Made by a program: the position numbers and the translations under genes | Shown here: positions 16,611 to 26,034 of the stretch, piece after piece | Numbering within the stretch: the first letter of the stretch is position 1 | Layout: each line of letters opens with the position of its first letter | The notes under the pieces: model-generated | What the model was told of the DNA's origin: nothing | The model's database searches: none | Seen by the model: the letters and a program-made list of their open reading frames with translations, nothing else | From: Gilliamella sp. N-G2 | GTDB lineage: Bacteria; Pseudomonadota; Gammaproteobacteria; Enterobacterales; Orbaceae | Assembly (NCBI RefSeq): GCF_002142215.1 | Contig: NZ_NAST01000014.1 | Location: forward strand, 49,893-82,844 | DNA: 32,952 nucleotides | Direction of reading: 5' to 3'

Positions 16611-16923
16611 TTTTTATTTTTTCAGAGAGTCAATTAATCGATTAACACTGCATTATCGAGATTAGCAATAATATTATAATTAAAGCTAGATACCACAAAT
16701 GGCTTCTTTCCACTTTATCGTAGGATCGGCAAGTACAACAATCACTCAATAAGCATTACTCATAAATATAGTCTAGATTATAAGCAAAAATAGATAACAG
16801 TAAAACTAACACCAAGATTTATATTGCGAATTTTAGAAAAATTAATCCACCATAAGTCATGATAATGAATAGATATGGCGTCATTTGACGCCATCATGAA
16901 ATATTTAGTATCAGAATTAAAGG
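16611..16923. other. AT-rich intergenic region with a palindrome and a stem-loop
   Basis: About 310 bases without a credible gene. A perfect 12-base palindrome TTAATCGATTAA at 16634-16645 lies 24 bases upstream of the small membrane protein start and could be an operator. A perfect hairpin at 16875-16894 lies downstream of purD. I see nothing else in the middle part. Confidence 0.5.
16875..16894 (-). terminator. Stem-loop downstream of purD, probable transcript end
   Basis: ATGGCGTCA and TGACGCCAT form a perfect G+C-containing stem in an otherwise AT-rich region, 30 bases past the purD stop. Reading in the purD direction it is followed by a T-poor ATCTATTCATT, so it is an imperfect intrinsic terminator. 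It may instead protect the 3' end of the purHD mRNA. Confidence 0.45.
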
Positions 16924-18216
16924 TTATAAATCATTTTTTTCGCGTTCAATTGCTCGATAACCAATATCATGCCGATAGTAACAACCATGCCAATGAATAT
17001 TTTTGATTTGTTCATATGCGCGCTTTTGGGCGTCTGATACACTGTTACCTAGTGCGGTGACACATAAAACTCGTCCACCATTGGTACAAACTTGACCATT
17101 TTCCAAGCAAGTACCGGCGTGGAAAATTTTGTAATCTTTATCTATTACGGTTGGCAGACCTAAAATAACATCTTTGGTGTTGTAATCGCCCGGATAACCA
17201 CCAGCAGCGAGCACGACACCTAAAGCTGGTCTTGTATCCCATTTTGATTTTATGGTATCTAGTTTACCTTTTGTGGCAGCTAAACAGAGTTCTATCAAGT
17301 CCGATTGCATTCGCATCATGATCGGTTGAGTTTCTGGATCGCCAAATCGACAATTAAATTCAATGACTTTGGGATTACCTTGTTTATCTATCATTAAACC
17401 GGCATAAAGGAAACCAACATAAACATTACCTTCTTGTGCCATTCCATTGACTGTTGGATAAATGATTTGTTGCATAACTTTATCGAAGACCTCATCGGTT
17501 ACCACCGGTGCGGGGGAGTAAGCACCCATTCCTCCGGTATTAAGACCGGTATCGCCATCACCTACCCGTTTATGATCTTGACTAGTTGCCATTGGTTCGA
17601 CATGTTTACCATCGACCATCACGATAAAGCTAGCTTCTTCACCATCGAGAAACTCTTCTATTACTACTCGATGACCGGCATCACCAAAGGCATTACCCGC
17701 TAACATATCACGTACAGCATCTTCGGCTTCTTTTAGAGTCATAGCAACAATTACACCTTTGCCAGCAGCTAAACCATCAGCTTTTATCACAATTGGCGCA
17801 CCTTTTTGACGAATATATGCAATAGCAGGTTCAATTTCGGTAAAATTCTGATATTCAGCCGTTGGGATATTGTGACGAGCTAAGAAGTCTTTGGTAAAAG
17901 CTTTCGATCCCTCTAACTGTGCAGCCGCTTTAGATGGTCCAAAAATTTTCAATCCGGCTTTTTGAAAACTATCAACGATACCGATTACTAATGGCGCCTC
18001 TGGTCCGACTATGGTTAAGTCTATTTGTTGCTCCTGAGCAAAGTTTAATAGTCCGGTAATGTCGGTCGCTTTTATGTTGATGTTTTCTAAATTTTCTTCA
18101 AGTGCAGTACCTGCATTACCTGGTGCAACAAATACTTTGGTCACTAATGGTGATTGTGCTGCTTTCCATGCTAAGGCATGTTCACGACCACCATTACCGA
18201 TAACTAAAACTTTCAT
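16924..18216 (-). CDS. purD: Phosphoribosylamine-glycine ligase (GAR synthetase)
   Basis: PurD joins glycine to 5-phosphoribosylamine with ATP, the second step of purine synthesis. The 430-residue protein matches the usual length. It has the N-terminal VLVIGNGGREHALAWK motif, an ATP-grasp core with IKADGLAAGKGV, and FNCRFGDPETQ near the metal/ATP site. The ATG at 18216 has AAGGA six bases upstream and gives the family-typical N-terminus; the frame continues to 18231 but those five residues are not conserved. It follows purH with 27 bases between, so the two form the purHD operon. Confidence 0.96.
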   Translation of the reverse strand: MKVLVIGNGGREHALAWKAAQSPLVTKVFVAPGNAGTALEENLENINIKATDITGLLNFAQEQQIDLTIVGPEAPLVIGIVDSFQKAGLKIFGPSKAAAQLEGSKAFTKDFLARHNIPTAEYQNFTEIEPAIAYIRQKGAPIVIKADGLAAGKGVIVAMTLKEAEDAVRDMLAGNAFGDAGHRVVIEEFLDGEEASFIVMVDGKHVEPMATSQDHKRVGDGDTGLNTGGMGAYSPAPVVTDEVFDKVMQQIIYPTVNGMAQEGNVYVGFLYAGLMIDKQGNPKVIEFNCRFGDPETQPIMMRMQSDLIELCLAATKGKLDTIKSKWDTRPALGVVLAAGGYPGDYNTKDVILGLPTVIDKDYKIFHAGTCLENGQVCTNGGRVLCVTALGNSVSDAQKRAYEQIKNIHWHGCYYRHDIGYRAIEREKNDL

Positions 18217-18243
18217 ACAAGGTCCTTTCAATACTTTTAAAAA

Positions 18244-19836
18244 TTAATGCCTAAAATGCCGCATATTGGTGAAGATCATGGCAATATTATGCTCATTTGC
18301 AGCTTGTATCACTTCATCATCGCGAATTGAACCACCAGGCTGAATAACACAAGTAACCCCCACAGCAGCCGCTGCATCAACACCATCTCTAAACGGAAAG
18401 AAGGCATCAGATGCCACAACTGATCCTGCAACTTCTAGATTTTCGTCTTGAGCTTTTATTCCTGCAATTTTTGCCGAATACACCCGGCTCATTTGCCCCG
18501 CGCCAATTCCAATAGTCATGTTATCTTTAGCATAAACAATGGCATTAGATTTTACAAATTTAGCTACTTTCCAACAAAATAGTGCATCGGTTAACTCTTT
18601 TTCGGTCGGTTGTCGTTTGGTAACCACTGTTAGTTGTTCTTGGGTTACCATACCTAAATCTCGGTCTTGTACAAGCAGTCCACCATTGACTCGTTTGAAG
18701 TCTAAACTAGCAACCGCGCTTCCTGACCATTGACCACACTCCAATACTCGGACATTTTTTTTAGTTTGGGTGATCTCTAATGCGTCTTGATCAACGGATG
18801 GCGCAATAATCACTTCAACGAATTGCTTATCAACAATAGTTTGGGCAGTTTTAGCATCCAAAGGGCGATTAAAAGCAATAATGCCACCAAAAGCAGAAGT
18901 TGGATCGGTTTTAAAGGCATTAAGGTAGGCATTTAAGATGTTATCACTTACCGCAACACCACAAGGATTGGCGTGTTTAACAATCACGCAAGCCGGCTCT
19001 GCAAATGATTTTACGCATTCTAATGCGGCATCGGTATCAGCAATATTGTTATAAGATAATTCTTTACCTTGTACCTGTTTAGCGGTAGCAATAGAGCCTT
19101 GTTCTAAATGTTCTTCAACATAGAAAGCCGCTTGTTGATGAGAATTTTCTCCATAGCGCATATCTTGTTTTTTAATAAATTGTAAATTTAAAGTGCGAGG
19201 AAACTCACCTGCTGGTTTATCTGTATCACCATAATATGGTGGCACAAGTTTACCAAAGTAGTTGGCGATCATACCATCATATTGAGCTGTATGTTCAAAT
19301 GCCTTTATCGCTAGGCTAAACCGATATTTGAACGAAAGGCAATTTTGCTGTTTATCTAGCATATCGATAATAGTGCTGTAGTCCCGACAATCAACGACGA
19401 TAGCGACATCTTTGTTATTTTTAGCCGCTGACCGTACCATGGTTGGTCCACCAATATCAATATTTTCTATCGCATCTTCTAGGCTACATTTGGGATCAGC
19501 AACCGTTTTTGCAAAAGGATATAAGTTCACAACAACCATATCAATTGGTGCGATCTGATGTTGTTGCATGACCTCATCATCAATCCCTCGACGCCCCAAA
19601 ATGCCACCGTGTATTTTAGGATGTAGAGTTTTGACTCGACCATCCATCATCTCAGGAAATCCTGTGTAATCCGCTACTTCGGTAACAGGAATTTGGTTGT
19701 CAATTAGAAGTTTGGCGGTTCCGCCAGTGGAAAGAAGTTCTATATTACGAACGGATAAAGCTTTGGCAAATTCAATGATTCCGGTTTTATCAGAAACACT
19801 AAGTAAAGCACGACGGATAGGACGAAACTGCTGCAT
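18244..19836 (-). CDS. purH: Bifunctional AICAR formyltransferase/IMP cyclohydrolase
   Basis: PurH performs the last two steps of IMP synthesis: formylation of AICAR and ring closure. The 530-residue protein is full length. The N-terminal MGS-like cyclohydrolase domain occupies residues 1-195 ([37 protein letters not shown]). The C-terminal formyltransferase domain contains [24 protein letters not shown] and [17 protein letters not shown] Shine-Dalgarno lies about 8 bases before the ATG. It is the first gene of purHD, with a -10-like element at 19885-19890 upstream. Confidence 0.97.
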   Translation of the reverse strand: MQQFRPIRRALLSVSDKTGIIEFAKALSVRNIELLSTGGTAKLLIDNQIPVTEVADYTGFPEMMDGRVKTLHPKIHGGILGRRGIDDEVMQQHQIAPIDMVVVNLYPFAKTVADPKCSLEDAIENIDIGGPTMVRSAAKNNKDVAIVVDCRDYSTIIDMLDKQQNCLSFKYRFSLAIKAFEHTAQYDGMIANYFGKLVPPYYGDTDKPAGEFPRTLNLQFIKKQDMRYGENSHQQAAFYVEEHLEQGSIATAKQVQGKELSYNNIADTDAALECVKSFAEPACVIVKHANPCGVAVSDNILNAYLNAFKTDPTSAFGGIIAFNRPLDAKTAQTIVDKQFVEVIIAPSVDQDALEITQTKKNVRVLECGQWSGSAVASLDFKRVNGGLLVQDRDLGMVTQEQLTVVTKRQPTEKELTDALFCWKVAKFVKSNAIVYAKDNMTIGIGAGQMSRVYSAKIAGIKAQDENLEVAGSVVASDAFFPFRDGVDAAAAVGVTCVIQPGGSIRDDEVIQAANEHNIAMIFTNMRHFRH

Positions 19837-19884
19837 GAAAAAAGCTCCGAAATTGATTTTCTAAATCCAAGTCTGTGGATGGCT

Positions 19885-19914
19885 ATTATATATAAAACAC
19901 GCAACGATGTTTAG
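19885..19914 (-). promoter_or_regulatory. Probable purHD promoter with a degenerate PurR-like half-site
   Basis: On the - strand a TATAAT -10 element occupies 19885-19890, with a TAAACA -35-like hexamer 17 bases upstream (19908-19913). The -35 region overlaps CGTTGCGT (19899-19906 on the complementary reading), which resembles the right half of the PurR box GTTTGCGT with one base missing; the other half is poorly matched. The promoter is plausible; PurR binding is uncertain. Confidence 0.4.
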
Positions 19915-20038
19915 TATTAACTTTTTAAAATTAAATTGAAAAATTTTTTACCTCAATAATTTGATATTGATCACAGAATTAATATTTTCCGGTTAATCAT
20001 TGTGTTTTAGGCTTTCTTTTTTAGATTTTTTGCTCTAA

Positions 20039-20065
20039 TGTTATGCATAACTGTTACGCATAACA
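20039..20065 (+). promoter_or_regulatory. Two overlapping LacI-family (IdnR/GntR-type) operators before idnO
   Basis: TGTTATGCATAACT (20039-20052) and TGTTACGCATAACA (20052-20065) are near-perfect palindromes placed head to tail and sharing one base. They resemble the E. coli GntR/IdnR operator (TGTTA...TAACA arms) but with a TGCA/CGCA centre. They end 22 bases before the idnO ATG. The idnR-like regulator gene downstream is the obvious binding candidate. Confidence 0.7.
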
Positions 20066-20087
20066 TTTTATAAAAAGGGAGAAAGTC

Positions 20088-20852
20088 ATGCAGTCTTTAT
20101 TTGAATTGAAAGGAAAACGCGCACTCATTACCGGCTCTGCTCAAGGAATTGGTAATCTTTTAGCAAATGGTTTAGGTCAATATGGCGCTAGCATTATCAT
20201 CAATGATATTACTCAAGAAAGAGCTGATAATGCAGCCAAGTTATTACAGCAACAAGGTATTGATGCAGTTGGTGTAGGCTTTGATGTCACTAATTTAGCA
20301 TCCGTAACGCAAGCAATTAATTATATTGAGAAAGAAATCGGTGCTATTGATATTTTAATTAATAATGCTGGGATTCAACGTCGTCATCCTTTTACAGAAT
20401 TTCCTGAAGCAGATTGGGATGCAGTCATTAACGTAAATCAAAAAGCTGTGTTTTTAGTTTCACAACAAGTGGCTAAACATATGATTAACCGTCGTGAAGG
20501 AAAAATCATTCATATCTGTTCAATGCAAAGTGAATTAGGTAGAGACACTATCACGCCTTACGCCGCCTCGAAAGGAGCAGTAAAAATGTTAGTAAAAGGC
20601 ATGTGTGTTGAACTTGCCCGCTACAACATTCAAGTCAATGGCATTGGCCCTGGATATTTCGATACTGAAATGTGTAAAGCTCTGGTCGAAAATAAAGAAT
20701 TCACCAGCTGGTTATGCCAAAGAACACCAGCAGCCCGTTGGGGTAAACCTGAAGAACTGATTGGATCAGCCGTATTTTTATCCTCTAAAGCATCTAATTT
20801 TGTCAACGGACACATTCTTTATGTCGATGGTGGGATGTTGGCTGCAGTTTAA
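20088..20852 (+). CDS. idnO: 5-keto-D-gluconate 5-reductase (gluconate 5-dehydrogenase)
   Basis: The 254-residue short-chain dehydrogenase is strongly similar to E. coli IdnO over its full length. It has TGSAQGIG (15-22), NNAGIQRRHPFTEFPE (92-107), Ser145, Tyr158 and Lys162 in YAASKGAVKML, and the C-terminal VDGGMLAAV. It reduces 5-keto-D-gluconate to D-gluconate with NADPH. A GGGAGAAAG Shine-Dalgarno precedes the ATG. Directly upstream are two LacI-type operators. A transporter and an IdnR-like regulator follow, making a ketogluconate-use module. No gluconate kinase, idnD or GntP-type idnT is present in the window. Confidence 0.93.
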   Translation: MQSLFELKGKRALITGSAQGIGNLLANGLGQYGASIIINDITQERADNAAKLLQQQGIDAVGVGFDVTNLASVTQAINYIEKEIGAIDILINNAGIQRRHPFTEFPEADWDAVINVNQKAVFLVSQQVAKHMINRREGKIIHICSMQSELGRDTITPYAASKGAVKMLVKGMCVELARYNIQVNGIGPGYFDTEMCKALVENKEFTSWLCQRTPAARWGKPEELIGSAVFLSSKASNFVNGHILYVDGGMLAAV

Positions 20853-20861
20853 TCACCCATC

Positions 20862-20945
20862 ATAAATTACACAGATGTTTATGATTCATTAGCTTATGAA
20901 CATTATTTGAGATGATTAAAACCATAAACATTTGTCGTAATTTAT
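20862..20945. repeat. Long imperfect palindrome between idnO and the transporter gene
   Basis: Arms at 20862-20883 and 20923-20945 are complementary over 22-23 bases with one mismatch and one unpaired base, enclosing 39 bases with a minor TTCAT/ATGAA pair. It fills most of the idnO-transporter gap. In RNA it would form a strong hairpin that might stabilise the idnO message or reduce read-through. Its size also fits a dispersed palindromic repeat. Confidence 0.6.
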
Positions 20946-20979
20946 CTAGGATTTTATTTAGTTTATAAAGGGAATGAAT

Positions 20980-22230
20980 ATGAATATAACAAAAAGATTA
21001 GCACCATCGAGATGGTGGAGATTAATGCCAATAATTTTTATCACTTATAGTCTAGCTTATTTAGATCGTGCAAATTATGGTTTTGCCGCTGCAGCCGGTA
21101 TCAATGATGATTTAGGAATTACTAAAGGTACATCATCATTAATTGGTGCATTGTTTTTTCTTGGTTACTTTTTCTTCCAAGTTCCAGGTTCTATTTACGC
21201 AGTTAGAAAAAGTGTTCGAAAACTGATTTTTGTTTGCCTTATTTTATGGGGGTTGTGTGCAGCATTAACTGGAATGGTCAGTAACATTCCTTCACTTATG
21301 GCGATACGTTTTGTTTTAGGAATTGTTGAAGCTGCTGTGATGCCATCAATGTTAATTTATATTAGTACTTGGTTCACAAAAGCTGAACGCTCAAAAGCCA
21401 ATACGTTTTTAATATTAGGAAATCCAGTAACAGTATTGTGGATGTCTATTGTTTCAGCTCATCTTATAGACCTTTATGGCTGGCGTGAAATGTTTGTTAT
21501 TGAAGGTTTACCAGCCGTTTTATGGGCCGTAATTTGGTGGATTTTGGTCAGAGATAAACCATCAGAAGTGAAATGGTTAACCGACGCAGAAAAAGCTGAA
21601 TTCCAAGCAGTAATGGATAAAGAGCAGCAAAATATCAAACCAATGCGTAATTATGGTGAAGCATTTCGTTCAGGTAATGTAATTAAACTTTGTGCAGTAC
21701 ATGCTTTATGGAGCATTGGAGTGTATGGTTTTATGATGTGGATGCCATCTATCATTAAAGCATCCGGTAATGTTGATATCGTTTCAGTTGGTTGGTTAGC
21801 GGCTATCCCTTACTTTGTTGCGATTGCAATGATGTTAATTGTCTCTTTTTATTCTGATAAACTTCAAAACAGAAAATTATTTGTTTGGCCGTTATTGTTA
21901 ATTGCGACTATTGCTTTCTTTACCGCTTATTTACTTGGTGCCGAACATTTCTGGATCTGCTTCATCTTATTATCTATCGCAGCAGGATGTATGTATGCAC
22001 CTTATGGACCGTTTTTTGCCTTAATTCCTGAACTATTACCTAGTAATGTTTCGGGTGTTTCAATTGGTTTAATTAATAGTTTTGGTGCGCTTGGTGCATT
22101 CATTGGCGCATGGTTAGTTGGTGTTATCAATGCTGCAACCGGTAGTGCAGGAGCATCTTATATTTTTATGGGCGCAGCTTTAGTATTATCCGTCGTTCTT
22201 ATGGCTAATGTTAAAGCACCTAAAAAATAA
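20980..22230 (+). CDS. MFS sugar-acid transporter (anion:cation symporter family)
   Basis: This 12-segment major facilitator has the ACS-family look of hexonate/hexuronate carriers: YLDRANYGFAAA in segment 1, GYFFFQVPGSI, an RFVLGIVEAAVMPS segment-4 motif and a long central loop (about 190-230). With idnO and idnR around it, the likely substrate is 5-keto-gluconate or a related sugar acid, imported with protons; this is inference. The start at 20980 has AAGGGA six bases upstream. An ATG at 20974 lies too close to that site and adds only two residues. It is not related to the GntP-type IdnT of E. coli. Confidence 0.86.
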   Translation: MNITKRLAPSRWWRLMPIIFITYSLAYLDRANYGFAAAAGINDDLGITKGTSSLIGALFFLGYFFFQVPGSIYAVRKSVRKLIFVCLILWGLCAALTGMVSNIPSLMAIRFVLGIVEAAVMPSMLIYISTWFTKAERSKANTFLILGNPVTVLWMSIVSAHLIDLYGWREMFVIEGLPAVLWAVIWWILVRDKPSEVKWLTDAEKAEFQAVMDKEQQNIKPMRNYGEAFRSGNVIKLCAVHALWSIGVYGFMMWMPSIIKASGNVDIVSVGWLAAIPYFVAIAMMLIVSFYSDKLQNRKLFVWPLLLIATIAFFTAYLLGAEHFWICFILLSIAAGCMYAPYGPFFALIPELLPSNVSGVSIGLINSFGALGAFIGAWLVGVINAATGSAGASYIFMGAALVLSVVLMANVKAPKK

Positions 22231-22244
22231 TCTCTATTTTCAAT

Positions 22245-22273
22245 AAAAAGGTAATAGTGACTATTACCTTTTT
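22245..22273. terminator. Intrinsic terminator after the transporter gene
   Basis: AAAAAGGTAATAG, loop TGA, CTATTACCTTTTT: a perfect 13-bp stem with an A-tract before and a T-run after it, 15 bases past the stop codon. It is symmetrical and could work in both directions. It separates the idnO-transporter transcript from idnR. Confidence 0.9.
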
Positions 22274-22308
22274 CATTTAATTAAAGATAACTAATGTTAT
22301 TTATTTTG

Positions 22309-22328
22309 CTATTTTACTGATAAAATAG
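22309..22328. repeat. Perfect 8-bp inverted repeat upstream of idnR
   Basis: CTATTTTA, loop CTGA, TAAAATAG lies 37 bases before the idnR ATG. It may be an operator or part of the 5' untranslated region. It does not match the TGTTA...TAACA operator arms seen before idnO. Confidence 0.4.
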
Positions 22329-22365
22329 TCGCTTTCTTTTAAATAATTACTTTAAATAACGATTT

Positions 22366-23358
22366 ATGAAAGATAAACGCATTAGTTTACAAGATATTGC
22401 AGATTTAACTGGTGTGACTAAAATGACAATTAGTCGCTATTTAAAAAATCCTAATCAAATATCAGAAAAAAATAGAGAAAAAATTGCCAAAGTACTAAAA
22501 GAAATTAATTATATACCTAATCTTGCCCCACAAATCATGTTAGGTTCTCGTAGCCGTTGTATCGGTATCGCCATTCCATCATTTAAAAATCAAATATTTT
22601 TAGAAGTTTTAGCTGGTATTGAATCAATCGCGTCAACACATCACTATCAAACCATTATTACTAATTACAATTATGATAAGCAAATTGAGGAAGAGAAAAT
22701 TATCAATTTACTATCTTATAATATTGACGCATTAGTTTTGATGGAAAAACAACATACAACAACTACGCTTGAATATTTAAAGACAGCTAAGATCCCTGTT
22801 ATTGAGTTAATGGATATCACCAATACGTTTTTTGATATTCAAGTTGGATTTGATAACCAAAAAGCTGCATATGACATGACAATGCAGATGATTGCCTCCG
22901 GTAAAAAAAATATTATCTATTTTAACTCAATTGCTAGCGTGCGAGATAGTCAGCGTTATCACGGTTATGAGCAAGCAATGAAGCAATCAAAATTGGTTCC
23001 CCATCAAATTTTACCAAATTCGATTTCATCTATCGATTTAGGCAAACATCTCTTTCATAAAGCAATACAAGAATATCCGAATATGGATGGCGTATTTTGT
23101 ACTAACGATGATATGGCCATTGGTGTTTTACTTGAATGCCAAAATTATAGCATCCCTGTTCCGGAACAAATCGCTATTTCAGGATTTCATGGATTAGAGG
23201 TTGGCCGAGCCAATAAACAAAATATTGCTACTGTGATCACGCCTCGATTCGAAATAGGTAAAGTCGCCACTGAATTACTGTTAAAAAGGCTTGATGGAGA
23301 GATAATTCCTAATAGCATCTGTCTGCCTTATCAAATTGAAAAAGGGCAAACCATTTAA
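22366..23358 (+). CDS. idnR: LacI-family regulator of ketogluconate/idonate use (IdnR-like)
   Basis: The 330-residue regulator is closely similar to E. coli IdnR. An N-terminal LacI helix-turn-helix (ISLQDIADLTGVTKMTISRYLKNP, residues 6-29) and hinge are followed by a periplasmic-binding-protein-like sensor domain. Shared blocks include QTIITNYNYD, INLLSYNIDALVL, DGVFCTNDDMAIG and ISGFHGLEVGR. It should bind the two palindromes before idnO and respond to a gluconate-type acid; in E. coli IdnR activates idn genes with 5-ketogluconate or L-idonate. It has its own upstream region after the transporter terminator. Its stop codon overlaps the stem of the convergent terminator with era. Confidence 0.9.
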   Translation: MKDKRISLQDIADLTGVTKMTISRYLKNPNQISEKNREKIAKVLKEINYIPNLAPQIMLGSRSRCIGIAIPSFKNQIFLEVLAGIESIASTHHYQTIITNYNYDKQIEEEKIINLLSYNIDALVLMEKQHTTTTLEYLKTAKIPVIELMDITNTFFDIQVGFDNQKAAYDMTMQMIASGKKNIIYFNSIASVRDSQRYHGYEQAMKQSKLVPHQILPNSISSIDLGKHLFHKAIQEYPNMDGVFCTNDDMAIGVLLECQNYSIPVPEQIAISGFHGLEVGRANKQNIATVITPRFEIGKVATELLLKRLDGEIIPNSICLPYQIEKGQTI

Positions 23359-23412
23359 AAAAGATTCAGAAATTTAAATGGTTCAGACAAAACTTTTCCT
23401 GAATCTTTTTTT
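23357..23412. terminator. Terminator between convergent idnR and era
   Basis: AAAAAAGATTCAG (23357-23369) pairs perfectly with CTGAATCTTTTTT (23399-23411). A 29-base loop lies between them, with A- and T-tracts at the outer ends. The symmetry suits termination of both idnR (+) and the lepA-era operon (-). Confidence 0.75.
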
Positions 23413-23424
23413 AAAAGATTTAGA

Positions 23425-24330
23425 TTATTCGTCACTATAACCTAAGCTACGCAGTGCTCTTTCATCATCAGCCCAACCCGCTTTTACTTTTACCCATAAT
23501 TCAAGATGGACTTTGTTGTCAAAAAAGAGTTGCATATCTTTGCGAGCTTCAATGCCGATTTTTTTGATTTTTTCACCTTTATTACCAATAACCATTTTCT
23601 TTTGTCCATCGCGTTCAACTAGGATTAAACCGTTGATGCGATACATACCGGTACGTTCGTCAACTTTGAATTGCTCAATTTCAACCGTGACAGAATAAGG
23701 TAATTCATCGCCTAAAAAACGCATTAATTTTTCACGGATAATCTCTGATGCCATAAAGCGTTGTGAGCGATCAGTAATATAATCTTCTGGAAAATGGTGT
23801 TGACCAATAGGTAAATGTTTTTTAACAATATTTTTGATAATGTCAACACCTTCACCTTTTTCGGCACTAATTGGCACCACATCTAGGAAATTAATTTTTT
23901 GACTAATTTCTTGTATATGCGGTAGTAGTTGGGTTTTATCGGTTACATTGTCAATTTTGTTGATCACTAATAATATAGGTGCTTTACAATCCTTAAGTTT
24001 ACCGGCAACCATCTCATCGTCTTCATTCCAGTGTGTACCTTCCACAACAAAGATAACCAATTCAACATCACCAATTGAACTGCTAGCAGCACGGTTCATT
24101 AAGCGATTGATAGCTCTTTTTTCTTCAATATGTAAGCCTGGTGTATCAATGTAGATAATTTGATCGTCACCTTGGGTATCAATTCCGACAATACGATGGC
24201 GAGTGGTTTGCGCCTTACGTGAAGTGATAGATACTTTTTGCCCAAGTAATTGGTTTAATAATGTTGATTTGCCGACATTTGGTCTGCCAACTATCGCAAC
24301 AAATCCACAATGTTGTTTTGATTCTGTCAT
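23425..24330 (-). CDS. era: GTPase Era
   Basis: Era binds 16S rRNA and assists maturation of the 30S subunit. The 301-residue protein has the length of E. coli Era. The GTPase motifs GRPNVGKST (15-23), DTPG and NKID come first, with a switch region [10 protein letters not shown]-terminal KH domain (about 205-290) includes [13 protein letters not shown]. The start overlaps the rnc stop by four bases (ATGA), as expected for the rnc-era pair. It is the last gene of the lepA-lepB-rnc-era operon and is followed by a convergent terminator. Confidence 0.97.
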   Translation of the reverse strand: MTESKQHCGFVAIVGRPNVGKSTLLNQLLGQKVSITSRKAQTTRHRIVGIDTQGDDQIIYIDTPGLHIEEKRAINRLMNRAASSSIGDVELVIFVVEGTHWNEDDEMVAGKLKDCKAPILLVINKIDNVTDKTQLLPHIQEISQKINFLDVVPISAEKGEGVDIIKNIVKKHLPIGQHHFPEDYITDRSQRFMASEIIREKLMRFLGDELPYSVTVEIEQFKVDERTGMYRINGLILVERDGQKKMVIGNKGEKIKKIGIEARKDMQLFFDNKVHLELWVKVKAGWADDERALRSLGYSDE

Positions 24331-25007
24331 TTTATACCTAATTGGTTTAGAGCTTCTTGAGCTGCGGCTTGTTCAGCTTTACGACGGCTTAAACCTCGCC
24401 CCAAATATTGGTGATCATCGTTTTCAATTTTACATTGAATCAAAAACTCTTGTTCATGATTATCACCCGTTACTTCAAGGATTAAATAACAAGGTCTTTC
24501 ATTTCGTATACCTTGTAAATATTCTTGTAACCGCGTTTTAGCATCTTTTTGCTTAACACCTGGTTGAATTTGATTTAGGCGAGTTTGATACCAAGATAAG
24601 ATTAAGCGACGGATGTTTTCAATATCACTGTCCAGATAAATAGCACCAATAATGGCTTCTACCGCATCGGAGATAATTGACTCCCGACGAAAACCACCAC
24701 TTTTCAATTCACCTTGACCTAATATTAAATGATCACCGAGTTTGAATTCTTTACCCATTTCAGCAAGGGTCTGTCCACAAACTAGACTGGCTCGCATTTG
24801 ACTAAGGTCACCTTCATCTTGCTTTAGGAATCGATGATAAAGCTCATCTGCAATAACAAAACTTAAAATCGAGTCCCCTAAAAATTCAAGACGTTCATTA
24901 TGCATCTTATTAGCACTGCGATGTGTCAATGCTAATTGAAGTAAAGTTATATCTTTAAATTGATAACCAATAGATTTTTGTAGATGATTCAAATTTTTCA
25001 TAGTCAT
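24327..25007 (-). CDS. rnc: Ribonuclease III
   Basis: RNase III cuts double-stranded RNA, including rRNA precursors. The catalytic domain shows [12 protein letters not shown] with Glu38, Glu41 and Asp45 at the same positions as the E. coli enzyme. A C-terminal dsRNA-binding domain ends in [18 protein letters not shown]. The start at 25007 gives 226 residues, equal to E. coli. The frame is open to 25058, but that would run 46 bases into lepB and add 17 non-conserved residues. A start at 25001 (two residues shorter) is also possible. Neither has a strong Shine-Dalgarno, so coupling to lepB is likely. Confidence 0.95.
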   Translation of the reverse strand: MTMKNLNHLQKSIGYQFKDITLLQLALTHRSANKMHNERLEFLGDSILSFVIADELYHRFLKQDEGDLSQMRASLVCGQTLAEMGKEFKLGDHLILGQGELKSGGFRRESIISDAVEAIIGAIYLDSDIENIRRLILSWYQTRLNQIQPGVKQKDAKTRLQEYLQGIRNERPCYLILEVTGDNHEQEFLIQCKIENDDHQYLGRGLSRRKAEQAAAQEALNQLGIK

Positions 25008-25012
25008 CGCAG

Positions 25013-26014
25013 TTAGTGGATCCCACCGATACGGCTGAATCGAATTCCCGTAGGCCATTCATCAGGTTGTTTTTCAAAGCTAATCCAAATAGCTGTTGCA
25101 CGACCAACAAAATTTTCTTCAGGTACAAAACCAAAATATCGACTATCACCACTATTATCACGATTATCCCCCATCATAAAGTAGTTACCTTGTGGTACTA
25201 CCCAAGTTGCTACTGGTTGACCCTCTTGGTGATAGAAATAATTTGGATCTTCCGTTATACCCTGTGTTGTTAGAATGTTGTGTTCCTTATCACCTAATGT
25301 TTCTTGTTGAATTCTCATATCTAATGAAATCCTAGTTTGAGAATCAACAATACCTTTATCCTTATATTGCTCCAAAGTATAGAAATTTGGATTAGATTTG
25401 CTTTTCTCATGTACTTGTTTCCAATTGCTTGCTTTTGGCTGAGTATAGTGCAAATCTAATGGTTGAGCTCGTTGCCCAAAACAGTTGTTATCGGATGGTT
25501 GACAAGCAGGATAAATAAGTATTTTCTTTTCATTCACCAAATAAACAATCTTATCGCCAGGTAAACCTACCACACGTTTAATTAAATCCATTTGCGGTAT
25601 GTTAGGGTGCTTAAACACGGCAATATCTCCACGTTTTGGTGTTCCAGTTGGAATTAATACTTTATTATTAATAGGATTTTTTAAACCATAAGAAAATTTT
25701 TCCACTGCTATAAAGTCACCTATTAATAAAGTTTGCATCATTGAGCCCGATGGAATTTGAAAAGGTTCATAAATAAATGAGCGAATAACAAATACCACAA
25801 ACAAAACAGGAAAGAATGATGCTAAGCTTTCAATCCAGCCTTTTGGTTTTCCAACTTCTGCAAGGATTCTGCCATCTATCTGACCATTATGGGCTTTACG
25901 CACTTCTTCAACTTTACGCTGTCTTGCTGGTTTCCATCGAAATTTCTCTAAAAACCAGAAAATCGCCGTAATAAATGTTGCTAATGTTAATACTATGGCA
26001 AATGTTCCAGCCAT
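25013..26014 (-). CDS. lepB: Signal peptidase I
   Basis: LepB removes signal peptides from secreted proteins at the outer face of the inner membrane. The 333-residue protein has two membrane segments (about 3-22 and 62-80) with a cytoplasmic loop between. The Ser-Lys pair is Ser91 in PSGSMMQTL and Lys146 in [11 protein letters not shown]. Box [15 protein letters not shown], lies near the C-terminus. A strong AGAGGG site precedes the ATG. It sits 20 bases after lepA and just before rnc, the standard gammaproteobacterial order. Confidence 0.97.
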   Translation of the reverse strand: MAGTFAIVLTLATFITAIFWFLEKFRWKPARQRKVEEVRKAHNGQIDGRILAEVGKPKGWIESLASFFPVLFVVFVIRSFIYEPFQIPSGSMMQTLLIGDFIAVEKFSYGLKNPINNKVLIPTGTPKRGDIAVFKHPNIPQMDLIKRVVGLPGDKIVYLVNEKKILIYPACQPSDNNCFGQRAQPLDLHYTQPKASNWKQVHEKSKSNPNFYTLEQYKDKGIVDSQTRISLDMRIQQETLGDKEHNILTTQGITEDPNYFYHQEGQPVATWVVPQGNYFMMGDNRDNSGDSRYFGFVPEENFVGRATAIWISFEKQPDEWPTGIRFSRIGGIH

Positions 26015-26034
26015 TTTTTTCCCTCTTTAACTAA

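Noticed and set aside
16924..19836. Reading frames opposite purD and purH
   Set aside because: They are antisense to strongly conserved genes and have no coding signature of their own.
25008..25058. Longer start for RNase III
   Set aside because: It would overlap lepB by 46 bases and add residues not found in the family; the start at 25007 gives exactly the E. coli length.
24955..25273. Small reading frames on both strands around the lepB-rnc junction
   Set aside because: They lie wholly within well-supported genes and show no domain or ribosome site.
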